This document shows, in pieces, positions 11,336 to 24,469 of a stretch of 64,000 nt of DNA (positions within the stretch are counted from its first letter, which is position 1; each line of letters begins with the position of its first letter). The notes below the pieces were generated by a model that had not been told where the DNA came from, searched no databases, and saw only the letters and a program-made list of their open reading frames with translations. Made by a program: the position numbers and the translations under genes. The stretch is taken from contig JAVYIG010006784.1 in NCBI GenBank assembly GCA_035222895.1, positions 47,808 through 111,807 on the forward strand, given 5' to 3'. The DNA is from Strongylocentrotus droebachiensis. Lineage: Eukaryota > Echinodermata > Echinoidea > Camarodonta > Strongylocentrotidae.

Positions 11336-13326
11336 ATAGATTGCAAGTTAGCAAAGGGCGCGCGAAAGCAAATTTCTGTGACAATCTCAGATTATTTTAG
11401 CTTCATGTATCCATTTATAGCGTTGGAATTCGTAACTAAAAATTATTAGATGAGGAATATTCAGGCGAAACCTCAATGTTCAAATGATATTGTAAGGTGA
11501 CCGTTACCAACAAATTGGTAGTTGCAAATTTGCTGCTGCTACATTTACTGATACCACTACTCGTATTACGTGTATACTGAATATTGATTGTAACAGATCA
11601 TAAACTCAATTTGTTTCTATCATTTGGGGTTTGTTTTGTTTCTACACTCGTTACCTCTTCATTCTCCTTGTTAATATTACGGCTTTCCCTGAGACATACC
11701 ATACGATAAGCGTATTGATACCCTTAAAGGCCCACTGTACTACTTGTAGCTACTTGCGCCCTCTATATAGCAAACAATGCCTAATCGGTGACCATTGGTC
11801 CCCAATGATCCTCTTTTCTTTTGTTAATTGAGATCTGATTTGATGAGATAACCACCTGTCAGTAACCTTTAAGGGTGGTCTAATTCCTCCTGTAAAGTAG
11901 TACAGATGGGCTTTAAAAGATATCTTTTTGTAATTACTTGCCTTTTAAATTTAATATTCAACATTTCAAACAAAAAAACATAGTAAGATTGATTTTCAAA
12001 ACGTAAGATGATCACACGAATGTATGCCCGCTGGTTTTTGTGAGAAGTATACGAATGGTCACGTACGTTCGTTAATGGATTAATTATGATAGCAGCATTG
12101 ATTTCCTTCCTCATTTTATCACACATACCATGCATGTAATGAGATATTAAGAAATTTGTTATCATTTCATTTTATAATAGTCACGATGACGAACCAGCGG
12201 GGTATGTGTAAAAACAATCAGACAAGAATAGTCCTTATCGTGAAATGACCTCCCACCTCTTTCTAAACTTAGAGATTATTTTTTTCAGAAAAACATCCTA
12301 ATTAAAAATGTAATGTATATTAATGCACTTATCACACAATCATCGAGTCGTTCATTGTCCATAACCACATGAGGTAGAAAAATATTATGACTTGGATCAC
12401 AAATGTTTGTCACTATCTAAATAATTTTGATCAATACGATTTGGGGGGGGGTATTTTTTTGGAGGAAGAATGAATTTATTGCATTTCAAGCTTCTTTTGT
12501 TAAAGATGTGGTGAATTTCGTTTTATGAGAACTGTTAACATTTTATTATTACTCATGATATTATTTTTTCTCAGTTTCATGATTAAAACTGACATTTTTC
12601 TTCTGGTACATCATGGGTAAAAATACAATAAAGTATGTTTACCAGTCCTTCCGTGAAAATTTCACCCAATATAATATATTTCTAGGTACTTGAGTGTATC
12701 ACGAATGAAAACAAAATGGCCCAATTTCTGACATTACACATCATCATCGAAATAAAATTGGGAAGCTCTCTCTTCTATTTAGTAATTTAACTTTGACAAT
12801 TGCATATATTTATTCTTCTTTAACCTATACAGCTTTAACTAATCTGTATCTCTGATTTCTTTACTTCTACCTTGTCAATTATTTTACGTTCAATCTATCC
12901 CAGATTTGTCATTATATGGTAAATCAGACAGCTAGAAGGTTATAAGTGTATGATATTCTTTACCCTATACGGCAGTCGATTTATCAGGTTAAAATGTTTA
13001 TTTATTAATTGTTAAATCATATACGGGTGATCAGGCGCGTACGCAGGATTTTTTCAAGGGGGGGGGGGGTTTTAACATTTATAAATCGGCCGCTGAATCA
13101 GCCAGCCGCTGAATAAGCGGGGGGGGGGGTGTAAGAGGACACTTTTTTTTTTTTTTTTGCTCCCAAAAAAATCGCAACGACTCAGCCGACCGCTGAATAA
13201 GCGGGGGGGGGGGGGGGGGGGTAAGAGGACACTTTTTTTTTTTTTTTTTGGTCTCGAAATTTGAAAATTTGACATTTTGCTCCATTGGGGGGGGGTAAGG
13301 TCACCTTCTTTGGTCAACTATGGGAG
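11336..13326. repeat. Left copy of a ~2-kb tandem duplication
   Basis: From ATAGATTGCAAGTTAGC the sequence is repeated nearly base for base starting at 13327. Copies differ by few substitutions and small indels, mostly in homopolymers. The unit carries the 193-bp TTAA element, unique AT-rich DNA and part of a hAT element. The interior has no recognisable gene; its 66-codon frame at 11631 is only repeated because the DNA is. Confidence 0.92.
11724..11916. mobile_element. 193-bp TTAA element, family C copy 1
   Basis: TTAA at 11724-11727 and 11913-11916. The TIRs align well: left TTAAAGGCCCACTGTACTAC, right (complement) TTAAAGCCCATCTGTACTAC. Too short to encode anything. It is carried inside the ~2-kb tandem duplication, so it has a twin at 13715. 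Confidence 0.75.
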
Positions 13327-13328
13327 AT
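13032..13328. mobile_element. Truncated hAT element at the duplication junction
   Basis: It starts CAGGCGCGTACGCAGG after CGGGTGAT, like the copy at 15021, and ends abruptly at TATGGGAGAT where the second duplication unit begins. It contains an extra internal unit (about 90 bp with 'cgcaacgactcagccgaccgctgaataagcgg') relative to the right-hand copy. Confidence 0.8.
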
Positions 13329-15239
13329 AGATTGCAAGTTAGCAAAGGGCGCGCGAAAGCAAATTTCTGTGACAATCTCAGATTATTTTAGCTTCATGTA
13401 TCCATTTATAGCGTTGGAATTCGTAACTAAAAATTATTAGATGAGGAATATTCAGGCGAAACCTCAATGTTCAAATGATATTGTAAGGTGACCGTTACCA
13501 CAAATTGGTAGTTGCAAATTTGCTGCTGCTACATTTACTGGATACCACTACTCGTATTACGTGTATACTGAATATTGATTGTAACAGATCATAAACTCAA
13601 TTTGTTTCTATCATTTGGGGTTTGTTTTGTTTCTACACTCGTTACCTCTTCATTCTCCTTGTTAATATTACGGCTTTCCCTGAGACATACCATACGATAA
13701 GCGTATTGATACCCTTAAAGGCCCACTGTACTACTTGTAGCTACTTGCGCCCTCTATATAGCAAACAATGCCTAATCGGTGACCATTGGTCCCCAATGAT
13801 CCTCTTTTCTTTTGTTAATTGAGATCTGATTGATGAGATAACCACCTGTCAGTAACCTTTAAGGGTGGTCTAATTCCTCCTGTAAAGTAGTACAGATGGG
13901 CTTTAAAAGATATCTTTTTGTAATTACTTGCCTTTTAAATTTAATATTCAACATTTCAAACAAAAAAAACATAGTAAGATTGATTTTTCAAAACGTAAGA
14001 TGATCACACGAATGTATGCCCGCTGGTTTTTGTGAGAAGTATACGAATGGTCACGTACGTTCGTTAATGGATTAATTATGATAGCAGCATTGATTTCCTT
14101 CCTCATTTTATCACACATACCATGCATGTAATGAGATATTAAGAAAATTTGTTATCATTTCATTTTATAATAGTCACGATGACGAACCAGCGGGGTATGT
14201 GTAAAAACAATCAGACAAGAATAGTCCTTATCGTGAAATGACCTCCCACCTCTTTCTAAACTTAGAGATTATTTTTTCAGAAAAACATCCTAATTAAAAA
14301 TGTAATGTATATTAATGCACTTATCACACAATCATCGAGTCGTTCATTGTCCATAACCACATGAGGTAGAAAAATATTATGACTTGGATCACAAATGTTT
14401 GTCACTATCTAAATAATTTGATCATACGATTTGGAGGGGGGGGTATTTTTTTGGAGGAGAATGAATTTATTGCATTTCAAGCTTCTTTGTTAAAGTTGTG
14501 GTGAATTTCGTTTTATGAGAACTGTTAACATTTTATTATTACTCATGATATTATTTTTCTCAGTTTCATGATTAAAAACTGACATTTTTCTTCTGGTACA
14601 TCATGGGTAAAAATACAATAAAGTATGTTTACCAGTCCTTCCGTGAAAATTTCACCCAATATAATATATTTCTAGGTACTTGAGTGTATCACGAATGAAA
14701 CAAAATGGCCCAATTTCTGACATTACACATCATCATCGAAATAAAATTGGGAAGCTCTCTCTTCTATTTAGTAATTTAACTTTGACAATTGCTATATTTA
14801 TTCTTCTTTAACCATACAGCTTTAACTAATCTGTATCTCTGATTTCTTTACTTCTACCTTGTCAATTATTTTACGTTCAATCTATCCCAGATTTGTCATT
14901 ATATGGTAAATCAGACAGCTAGAAGGTTATAAGTGTATGATATTCTTTACCCTATACGGCAGTCGATTTATCAGGTTAAAATGTTTATTTATTAATTGTT
15001 AAATCATATACGGGTGTGATCAGGCGCGTACGCAGGATTTTTTCAAGGGGGGGGGGGGGGGGGGGGGGGGGGTTTTAACATTTATAAATCGGCCGCTGAA
15101 TCAGCCAGCCGCTGAATAAGCGGGGGGTGGGGGGTGTAAGAGGACACTTTTTTTTTTTTTTTTTGGTCTCGAAATTTGAAAATTTGACATTTTGCTCCAT
15201 TGGGGGGGGGTAAGGTCACCTTCTTTGGTCAACTATGGG

Positions 15240-15243
<4 letters not shown>
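13327..15243. repeat. Right copy of the ~2-kb tandem duplication
   Basis: It starts directly after TATGGGAG(AT) of the left copy and ends at the equivalent GGGAGAT at 15243, where the hAT element continues into its poly-T/poly-A core. It is shorter than the left copy mainly because one internal hAT unit is absent. Confidence 0.92.
13715..13906. mobile_element. TTAA element, family C copy 2 (duplicated with its flanks)
   Basis: This is the same element as at 11724-11916. It arose by the surrounding segmental duplication rather than by transposition, because the flanking sequence is duplicated too. Confidence 0.8.
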
Positions 15244-15275
<32 letters not shown>

Positions 15276-15404
15276 ATAAAAAAAAAAAAAAAAAAAATCC
15301 AAAGGGGGGGGGGGGGGGGGGTTTACACACAAAAAAAATACCAAAGGGGGGGGGGTTAACCCCCAAAACCCCCCCCCCCCCCCCCCCCCCCTGCGTACGC
15401 GCCT
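15021..15404. mobile_element. Non-autonomous hAT element (right-hand copy in the duplication)
   Basis: Ends are CAGGCGCGTACGCAGG at 15021 and the complement at 15404. The right flank CGGGTGAT matches the left flank, which reads CGGGTGTGAT here and CGGGTGAT at the duplicated left copy. It shares interior blocks with 40193-40703, including 'ccgctgaataagcgg' and long G, T and A runs. Confidence 0.8.
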
Positions 15405-18060
15405 GCGGGTGATTGATACATTTGTTTCTTTCTAAATGTGAATCATAAGCAAATATGAGAATAAATTTTTAACGCAATATGAATAGACTTCTTTATCAAA
15501 AGAGCTGCCCCTGTCCCCACACCCACCCACCCCCCCCCCCCACACACACACACACACCTATTCTTAACTTCTGTCTCACTAATTTGACAATCCCAGAACT
15601 TCTCGGAAATGCTGAAGTTTCGAAACATTTTATCTTTCTTGTTGATAAATTTCAGCAACATCGTCGGCAAATTTAGTCCACACATCCGCCCCCCCCCCCC
15701 CCCTCCCCCCATCCTCCATGGCATAAGTTGCTTAGCAAATCCCTTGCAAACACATGTTTTTAAAATCTGATATTTACACCCCTCGCCAGTTAGATTCATT
15801 ATGAAAACCTCTTGCACAAGAGAATTACATAACCAGGGAACAAATATGAGGAATGATTCGAGGAAGAGACGATTTTTTTTTTCTCCAGCTTTTGACAGCT
15901 CTTGATAGCATTTTTAAAATCCATCATGCTTGTCCACAGTGATCCCTTGTTTTATTTTTTGTGAAACCAGCGGTAGTTATAATCCGATATGCATACACGG
16001 CTCAAAGGTATCTCTTTCTCGCTCTTGGTCTTATTTTCCCTCATCCGATTCCGTCACCTGCGCATTGTTCCACCATATTTTAGGTGAACATTGAAAAAAA
16101 GAGAGACCCCTCGCAAACACGACATTTTGTAACCGTGCACGTACTAACGAAAAATTTGCGAGGTCGTGCGGGGTCAGACGTGCGCGAAAAAGACCCTTTT
16201 TTTTACATCGAGAGAACATTTTGTTCATGAGGAAAAAAAAGAGAAAAGAGAGGATAATTTGGAAAATAGGGAAATGGAGAAGAGTTTGGAGAGAAAAAGA
16301 GCGGGATGAAACATAAAGATGCTCACTGAACTGTCATTCGAAGCGCAGAGAACAAAGGGCGACGTGTTAGTGAATAGGAGAGTCTCTGAACTCATTTTCA
16401 ACATAGTTAGGATTTGTAGACATACTGAATAAGCCGTTGGAGATCGGCATAAATATACCTATCAGTTTACGACTTGATCCCTACTAGTACTTTCTTTTAA
16501 TCCACTTCTTTTTTCCACTTTATTCAAACAATCGTTCTGTCAATCTGTTCTTTCTAGCTTTGATTTACCTGCTTGATAGCTTAGTAGACAGCAGGCATTT
16601 ATGGTACTTGCCATAAATCGCCGAAATGCAGTTAGATTATTTCGGTGGCGTAGCTACGTACGGGGGCATGTGCCGCCTCTCTCCCATCGGATGGTGAATA
16701 GGTACAAATAGAAGAGAAAAGGGGAGAGTAAGAGGGAGGAAGGCAAGTATAGAAAGATGTCTGCACCCTACCACTCTTTAAATTATGCACCTAGTAAGAC
16801 CGATTATTCCCCCCCCCCCACCCCCCCCCCCTCACACACACAAATACTCAAGTCTTCTGAAACGATATAATATATTGTATTTGAAATTTATTGTCCATGA
16901 TTTGATGGAAATCAGTTACAAAGACGATAAAGACATGCATTAATTATGCGTCTATTTGGTGAGTATATTTTGAAACAATATCCTAATTGTTTAGAGCATA
17001 ATAGAGAGTGAATCATGCTATCCAAGATAACTGTCTTTCATACTGTTTTTTAGGATTTATTTCGGATAATTTTACCATGACCCCTAAAGCTAATCCAACA
17101 TAGTTTAGTTGGTGTCATGCTCATAATATTCTTTAATATTTCGCTAGTTATGAATTATCATTTTCAAAAGGTCAACTTACTTAGGCCCAAAATGCATTGG
17201 TGTGATAAGCTTCAAAATATTATATAGATTCAGATTTTTTTTTATTTGGGGCGATAAAAGTTCAATACTTAAGCTGCGTCAAGAATGATTTTCTCCCAAA
17301 GAAGAGTAGTAAGTAACTGAGCGATGAAAAAAAAAATCTTTATAGCGACTTTATAGTAACACCTTCTTTTTTTTTTCGCATTTCATAGCTGTAAATTCTG
17401 TTAAGTATTGCATTGCAAAGAAATGGTTTTATGGATTTGTCTTTATGCAATTGATAAGGCTAATAATATTAGCTTTCCTTCCAATATTCTGTTTAGCGCA
17501 GTCAAGTAATTTTAATGAATGGCGCTTCAATAAGTCAAGCGTAGATCGGACCAAATATTAAGGAATTGCTTCCATTACTTTTTTAATTTAGTTATTTTCA
17601 TACTTAGCAACATTTTAAACACAAATACCCCGGACTCGTCCGATCTTCACGCGCGTAAAAATATCCAACATTTGACATTCTTTTGCTAACCCTGTTTTAA
17701 TGTAATGTATCTTTCTCCATCTGTTGGTGTTTTATTTTGGCTTTCTTGTAATTAAATTGTTTTATTCGACAGCAGTTCTATTTTCCTCCTCCTTTTAGGT
17801 AGATTACAAACGCGGAACAATATTCTTTACACAGGATTATACATACACGAAAAACCGATTCCCTTTTCTCAAATTAATGATTTTTCTCTTCACATGTATG
17901 TGTGCCAGTTTAGTTGATGAATGGGTAGAACCCGATACTGTGGTGCAATTTGATATTCCATGTTTTGACTTGGTTTCACAGACCACCGCCATCCAGGAAA
18001 GTAACCCGTACGTAACGACACGTCCACAGACCCTCATTATTGAAACGTTTCAAATCTAGC
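15405..18060. other. Non-coding stretch with C/A runs and a CpG-dense patch
   Basis: Poly-C near 15530 and 15689, CA repeat at 15540-15557, C runs at 16809-16831. A CpG-dense patch lies at about 16040-16225. A 60-codon plus-strand frame at 17877-18059 containing VDEWVEPDTVVQFDIP is somewhat protein-like but unsupported. Confidence 0.4.
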
Positions 18061-18550
18061 TTAAAGGTAATACAACGTTTGGGAAATTTTGAAAATTGGG
18101 TGGATAGTGATTCTTTACAATTTTGATATATTTGCATGCCCCTGTGGACGTATTATAAGCACAAGAAAATGTAGCCCCTAAAACACTTCTGCTTTCGAGA
18201 AAAATTGAATATAAAAATTTACCGGTGCTCCCGGTAATTTTGATAAATTGCAAATAGCGCCTACGGCGTACAATGGTAGCTGCGACCATAACAATCTGAG
18301 AATATGTAGTTGTGATATATAATTTCCAAACCGGAATAGCTAATCGGTCGATTTTAGTCAAGAAACATTGTTTTATAGCTTAATTAATATCTTGACCTTG
18401 AGAGGGAGCTATACCACAAACAGTTTATTATTTACAATTTCATAACCTTAGACTTGATTTTCAACCGCGACAACGATCACTGAATACTGTAGGATCGCAT
18501 ATGCTTCCAATATGTTCATTTAAACCAAATTCATGACCCTATACCTTTAA
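18061..18550. mobile_element. TTAA-flanked element, family D
   Basis: TTAA at 18061-18064 and 18547-18550, with termini TTAAAGGTAATACAACG and the complement of TTAAAGGTATAGGGTC. The interior has no convincing gene; a 101-codon frame falls inside it by chance. A single copy is seen here. Confidence 0.5.
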
Positions 18551-19624
18551 AGTCATTGTCTAGTTTGTGTAAAACATCAACAAGTTTCGTAAGATATTGT
18601 TTACGCTGGTTGATAAATAGCAAAACATTTACAATTTTTTTATAAGATGCTGACAAGATTTGTCTCCGAAAGTTGAATGTTGAACGTGGAAGAAGTGAAA
18701 GTAATATCTGTCTTGGCCGTCATATAATTTATTTTATTATTTCTTCTGCAATTAATTTTACATCCTTACATGCAATGGAGCTCAACTTATTGTTATTGTT
18801 GTTGATCATTTTATCTTTAAAAAAGGAACAAGGTCACACTGTACTCTAGTTTTTTAATCTTTTGTTTAGGTCTTTATAATTGGCGCAAATATCTTGATTA
18901 TCCTTTAAAAATAGCCAACTTTTGATACCAAAAGTTGACAAAAGGTAACCGGAATTGAGACAATATGGATGAAGAAAATATCATGAAAGTACTCTTCTAG
19001 TTGTAAGGATTTTTTTATTAAATTGTCATTTGTATCGTGGTTACAAATACGATTCTCATTTTGAAAATGAACATTGATTTTCACCGCTCTTAAAATAACG
19101 ATGATTGCTGTCTGCGTAAAATGTTTAAAGACTTATTTGCTTACATTCTAAGCATGATTTGAAAAACAATTGAACCACTTTCAAGACAAAGTCGAATATT
19201 AGATAATACCTTTAAAGAGCATGCACGTAATTATGACATACAATACAGTCCGGATCTAACATTGTATGTTCTAAAGTTATCACCATTTAAAGAGCCTTTG
19301 TTATTTTGAAATAGCATGGTAGTTTTGAGTTTCCTCATAAAGATAACATTACATTTGATATAACAATATAAATGTGCAAAATTTACAAAGATCTATTTCC
19401 AACAACCTTGGAATATTGGAAAAACAAAAGCTGTCGATAACTATGTTAAGAGACAAATAGGTCAAAGACTTTCATTTTAATTATATTTATATATTTTTAA
19501 TATTAATTTGTATTTTCTTGTCCTAATATTTAAATTGATGTAATTCATATTTTAATGTAAATATCGTGTGAAGTTCAAGCCTTATAGCTGCTAAATGGAC
19601 AATTATTGAATTGAATTCGTCCTC
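18551..19624. other. AT-rich spacer with a possible LINE tail
   Basis: 'ctgctaaatggacaattattgaattgaattc' at about 19585-19617 resembles a retroposon 3' end. Nothing else recognised. Confidence 0.35.
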
Positions 19625-19935
19625 TTTATTTTGTATTTTGTATTTGTATTCATTATACATTTATGTATTTAATGCATGATTGAATTATTTATTTATAGAC
19701 GGATGTATCTATTTATTAATATATTTTATTTGTTTATTTATTTAACATTTATTTATTCATTTGATTATATATTTATTCATTCATTTGTATGTATGGATTT
19801 ATTTATTTACTTGTTTATTATAAGATTTTTTTATTTGATACATTATTTATTCATTCAATTTGTAATTATTTCATTTATTAACGAACTAATTAATTGACTT
19901 ATTCATTTATTTATTTATTCATTTATTCAGTTCAT
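19625..19935 (+). repeat. TTTA-rich low-complexity tract
   Basis: Imperfect TTTA/TTCA units for about 300 bp. The 73-codon Phe/Ile/Tyr frame across it is an artefact. Confidence 0.85.
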
Positions 19936-22900
19936 CTATTTTAAGTGCGTCAGAAAATGGTCATAATTATCTTTTAACTGGCTTTTTTGTCCCGACAAAC
20001 ACTCGGCTCAGCGTTTGTTTATGCTATTCCTATCTTGACTTTTATCAAGTTTGTAGCATGCAAAACAATATAAGTCATGTCATTGGCTTTAGCACAAGTC
20101 ATGAGTCATAGAATAATATCGCACTACCAATCAATGGCAATAAACCTTTCAGGGTTATGATCATAATCATAACCTTTGAATTGTGCCAATGAACTGAAAT
20201 TCATTAACATTCGACAGAATAATATATCGTGTCTGGCAAGCACCAGAAGACCATGATTACATACATCAACCATAATCATAACGCCAGAAAATATTGGTGG
20301 GGAAATTTTGACATGAATGATAATTATATCATTCGTATGCGAAATATACCAGTGCCAGGCCACGTTTATAACTGAGAAGTTTGAGTTCTGGTAAACATGG
20401 AAAGTATTTTGTGATTTTTCTCACTCTATATCTGTTAATCTGGAAGGATATGGTAATAGAAATGTCTCCTGAATCGGATTGCTCTTAAAAGATATAGCTG
20501 AAAAGTTTTGATCAAACATGCGCGTGTAGTCTCTCATACCAATTTCTGTGTGAAGTGCATGCAATCTTCAGGAATCTTAAGCAAATCTTCAGCAAGTCAA
20601 TTTTTGTCGTTATGGTTAATCCAAAACTTTAAAGTAGGCCTATACATAAATTCCTACATATTACATAATCAATCTTTTTACACATTAATTTCTCTTAGAA
20701 AATTTCTCAACATTGAAATTTCGTGACTAAACTTTATTTTGCCTAAAACTTGCCCGACACTATACGACATCAATATGTTGCAACCCCTGTCAAGGAGTTT
20801 TGGGAGGAACCGCGGCTTATTTCATTTGGTGTCGGGTATATTTAAAAGTAACAACAATACCTCAAAGCTGATGAAATAAAAGATTATGAAAATTAGGGCT
20901 GTTTCCTAAATCATAACCATATCTTGGTTTTACTTCAAGCAAATTAACTCTGATTTTATAACTAGCTAATAGATACAATGATTCTTCAACAATAATTGTT
21001 ACCAAAAAAGTCGTGTGATCCGTTTTCATAAAGTAACAAGATCATTTTAAGGAAAGAAGTTTTATTGAAGGCCGTCATCCACTATCGAACCCTCTCATAT
21101 ATCATATTTCAAATTTGTAAAGCCATAATTTTTTGTTTTTTTTACTCGAGGTGTATAATTTCACTTGTTGACAACAAATTCTAATTTATACGTCTGTCGT
21201 CTTATAATTTCTTAGTATGATGCAAGGACTATTGCAACTCTTTGGGCGATTATTTTTTTTTCCCCCGAAAAAACAAAGAGCCAAGGCTATGAGAGCTTAA
21301 AGAGAAAGACAATTTCTAATAAAGGTGGAAGATAATTCGTAAGCTTTATAAGGCGAAGGATATAAGAGCAACATATTAACATGGAGTCCTCTTAAAATGA
21401 CCTCATATTCCAAATAATTATGACTAAAACTAATTAAAAACTTTCTTCCGAATTGTGATATCACAGGTGTGTTCAGTCCCAAATAGGCCTACCTATATTA
21501 TTTTGTGTGCAGTGCTTTTTCATCACATGTGGTTTTAATAAAGAATATTATAATAATAATTCTCTGACAAAATAAGTCACTCAAGGCACTTCAATTATTA
21601 GTTGTACAAACAAAACTGAATATACATTGAATATATATATATATATATATATATACGAAACTGTCATAGTCTTCAAAGAAATTCTTTTTTAATGTTGATG
21701 ATTGCAAGATGATTCCCAAACCTGACAATATTAATGTTACGTACAAAATAACCTATATTTACCAATAATTTGCAGACAGTTTGATTTTAAATTTCAATCA
21801 CATGACCAGCCATCACTTTTAATTTAAAGTGGAAGAGTTCACTTTAGTGCCGAGGATGACTACTGGCTCACATTATTAAGAAACAAAATAATTGGATGGC
21901 ATTAGAAATGTGAAATGAAATTCCAGACGCGTTCGATAATTATTGCGGTTGCCATATCAAGATCAGAATGCTTAGCGCTCACGCACAATCATATCAATAT
22001 TGCAAAGAGGATAATGGCATGGAGATACTAAGTGAAACTCCTTGATAATATTAAAGGCAAGCATTCCTATCTAGATACTACAGAGTGCATAAGGGACACG
22101 TACCACAATTCCCGCCGCCCCCGGTCCCAAAATCGATTTTCTTGTATACAGTCTTGAGATAGCAATTCAGCTGAACTTATGACAACTAATTGTTTCCCAC
22201 GTTTGATTGTTTCTTGTTTGCTTGTTTTTTGTGTTTTTCGTGTTTTTTCTTTCTTTCCTTTTTGCTTGCCTCCAGGGCAAAATATCGTAGATCCGGACAC
22301 GTGACATAAATTATTGTAGAGTTCCTGATAGAAACAGATCATTGTAGTAGCGAGAACTATAATTATATCGAAATTACAGTTGAGATCATTATACTTTCAA
22401 ATATAAATCACTTTAGGTAAGAGGATATTGAAGCGATGTGACAAAACATTAAATGGAAGGAAAATGTTAATTTAAGAGTTCAAAATATTTTTAGTCAACA
22501 AAGTAATTTTATATGATTACTGCAGGATATCTTATCGCACTACTGACAATGTTTCATCTTAACGATCAAAATTAGAAGGAAAACAAATTGGTTGCTAGCT
22601 CCAGATGTCCGTGATAATGGAGGCCTTCCCTGCGAAATTCTTGGCCATAATCACTGGCGCACTCGCCTTCTCCCAACAGGGTGCTTTCTCGACCATTCGT
22701 TCGCGTTTACTTTCCCAAAATTATGGAAATGTTGTTGAAACGAATTGTGAAGAATTTCTGTCGTTCTTTGTTGCCATTTTGTATCACATGTTTATGTTAC
22801 GATCTATTTGATTTCCGAATCTTATTTTGTCGTCTCCATCTCATAGTGAGCTAACTGATTCTAAAACATGATGAAATCAATTTTAATGTCCAAAGTGAAA

Positions 22901-24465
22901 TGGTGATGATCCTAAGGCTTAATGGAAGATTTCAATCTGAAATTCGTTACTTTTTTATCTCTTTGAATAACAATTCAAAACAAACGAGCAAAAGCCAGAT
23001 GCATATTTTATAAATCAGACGATCTGGCATGTTATATATAAATCTCAAAAATTGAGAATCATTTTCAAATAATTCTAGAGGGAGTTATTTCGAAAGGCAA
23101 ATAAAAAAAGATATATAATGTACCCTAACTTTAGATTGACTTTTAATATCAAATATTTGTTGCTGTTTGAAGTAGTAAGATAAACCTCAATACGATTATA
23201 GATTATAGAAACACTGTGATCCTTTCTGGTTCGAATCTAGCCGTGTTGAAAATGCTTGTTTTAGGAGGTAAAATCGGTAATTAACGTTTTCATTATCATT
23301 AGTATTTTAGTAAGTTATGTTGTTTCAAATAATTATAATTCGGAACAGAGGGGAGATGAACGAAGTGATAGTTATTTGCAGTCCTGGTTATTTGCACAAG
23401 GACAGATATTCTATTCAAAGATTACAGAGAAATAAAGTAAATGGTTTGATTCGACACCAAAATGTTAAACAGAATTCATGGCATACTATCATGTTTATAA
23501 ACATGCAGGTAAATAAGGAAAACAAAAGTTATTATAAATTCCAGACAAGAAATAAAATCTATTTCGAAGATACGCTGTAGTCTACTGACATACGGCAACA
23601 ATTTCATTTGCGTATGGACATAATAATATTTTGCTATTAATACAGGCTGTTGTTTCTTGCCTGAATATTATTTGGTCAAAACAGCGAGCACGCTAAGCAA
23701 TTTGGTAACCTTTTAAAGTCAATGTCATTCACGATCAAATCCATTTTTTAAATCCATTTTCTATTTATTTTCGATTTAATCTACTAATGCAAAGGTTTAC
23801 AAAGAGGCCACTCCACTCCCCTCTATTATGTATACGAGGTACATTTTCTCAAAATATTGATAGTTTCAACGGAGGCGGCTGCAGGGCGGGGAGGGGGGGG
23901 GGCTGCACCCGCCTTCCTGCTCCTCGCAAGCATCTAATGTTAATGGTTAGACCTTTTTTTAGTAATTAATTAAAGAAGGGGACTCGATAATATTTGTGTA
24001 GGCAGAATAAAGGACAAATGGTCTATTATAAAGAGAAAACATTGAAGAGACAAAGACGCGGGAGAGTAAGAGTGGAGGGGGTATTTGAGGCAATAAGCTG
24101 TTTTGTAGGAAAGGGTTTTGGAGACCGAGAGAGAACAACATCCAGATTTTGATTGGGAAAAATAACAAACCATGACTAAGAAACGAAATAGGACCAACCA
24201 CATTGCCAAAAGCATCAACCCAGCTCTAACAATAATGGCTTCCAAATGCACCGACGTAGCACACAATATGATATGGGATTATGTTGCCATTGATTGTAAC
24301 ATAAAGATGAAACTCATGTTAACCAAAACCTTATCTCAATGGCTTTCAGTCATCTTCTCAAATTATCAATGATGCACTTATCTCTTCTTATCTTTTCCCT
24401 TTGCCCCCCTCCCCCCCCCCCCCTTTTTTTTTTGTTCCTTCTTTAATTTTCTGTACCTCCAAACG
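19936..24465. other. Mostly featureless AT-rich DNA
   Basis: Contains an AT dinucleotide repeat (21632-21655), the signal-peptide-like frame at 22605, G runs at about 23890-23902 and C runs at about 24405-24423. No transposon ends or conserved protein identified. Confidence 0.4.
22605..22811 (+). CDS. Possible first exon with signal-peptide-like start
   Basis: From the ATG at 22605 (a second in-frame ATG lies at 22617) the frame reads EAFPAKFLAIITGALAFSQQ, which fits a secretion signal with a cleavable small-residue region. It then becomes less protein-like before the stop. Base composition over 22605-22740 is richer in G+C than the flanks. No donor or downstream exon could be assigned. Confidence 0.18.
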   Translation: MSVIMEAFPAKFLAIITGALAFSQQGAFSTIRSRLLSQNYGNVVETNCEEFLSFFVAILYHMFMLRSI

Positions 24466-24469
24466 ATAA

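Noticed and set aside
11631..13822. Identical 66-codon frame present twice (11631 and 13622)
   Set aside because: Repeated only because the whole 2-kb segment is duplicated. The frame partly overlaps a TTAA element and is not protein-like.
17877..18059. 60-codon frame with VDEWVEPDTVVQFDIP
   Set aside because: Somewhat protein-like, but there is no splice signal or homology I can name, and a chance frame is possible.
23228..23240. GGTTCGAATCT, like a tRNA B box
   Set aside because: No A box at the right distance and no cloverleaf upstream or downstream.
23970..24266. 98-codon minus-strand frame with a hydrophobic start, considered as a membrane protein
   Set aside because: Overlapping frames are equally hydrophobic, and there is no start context or conserved motif.
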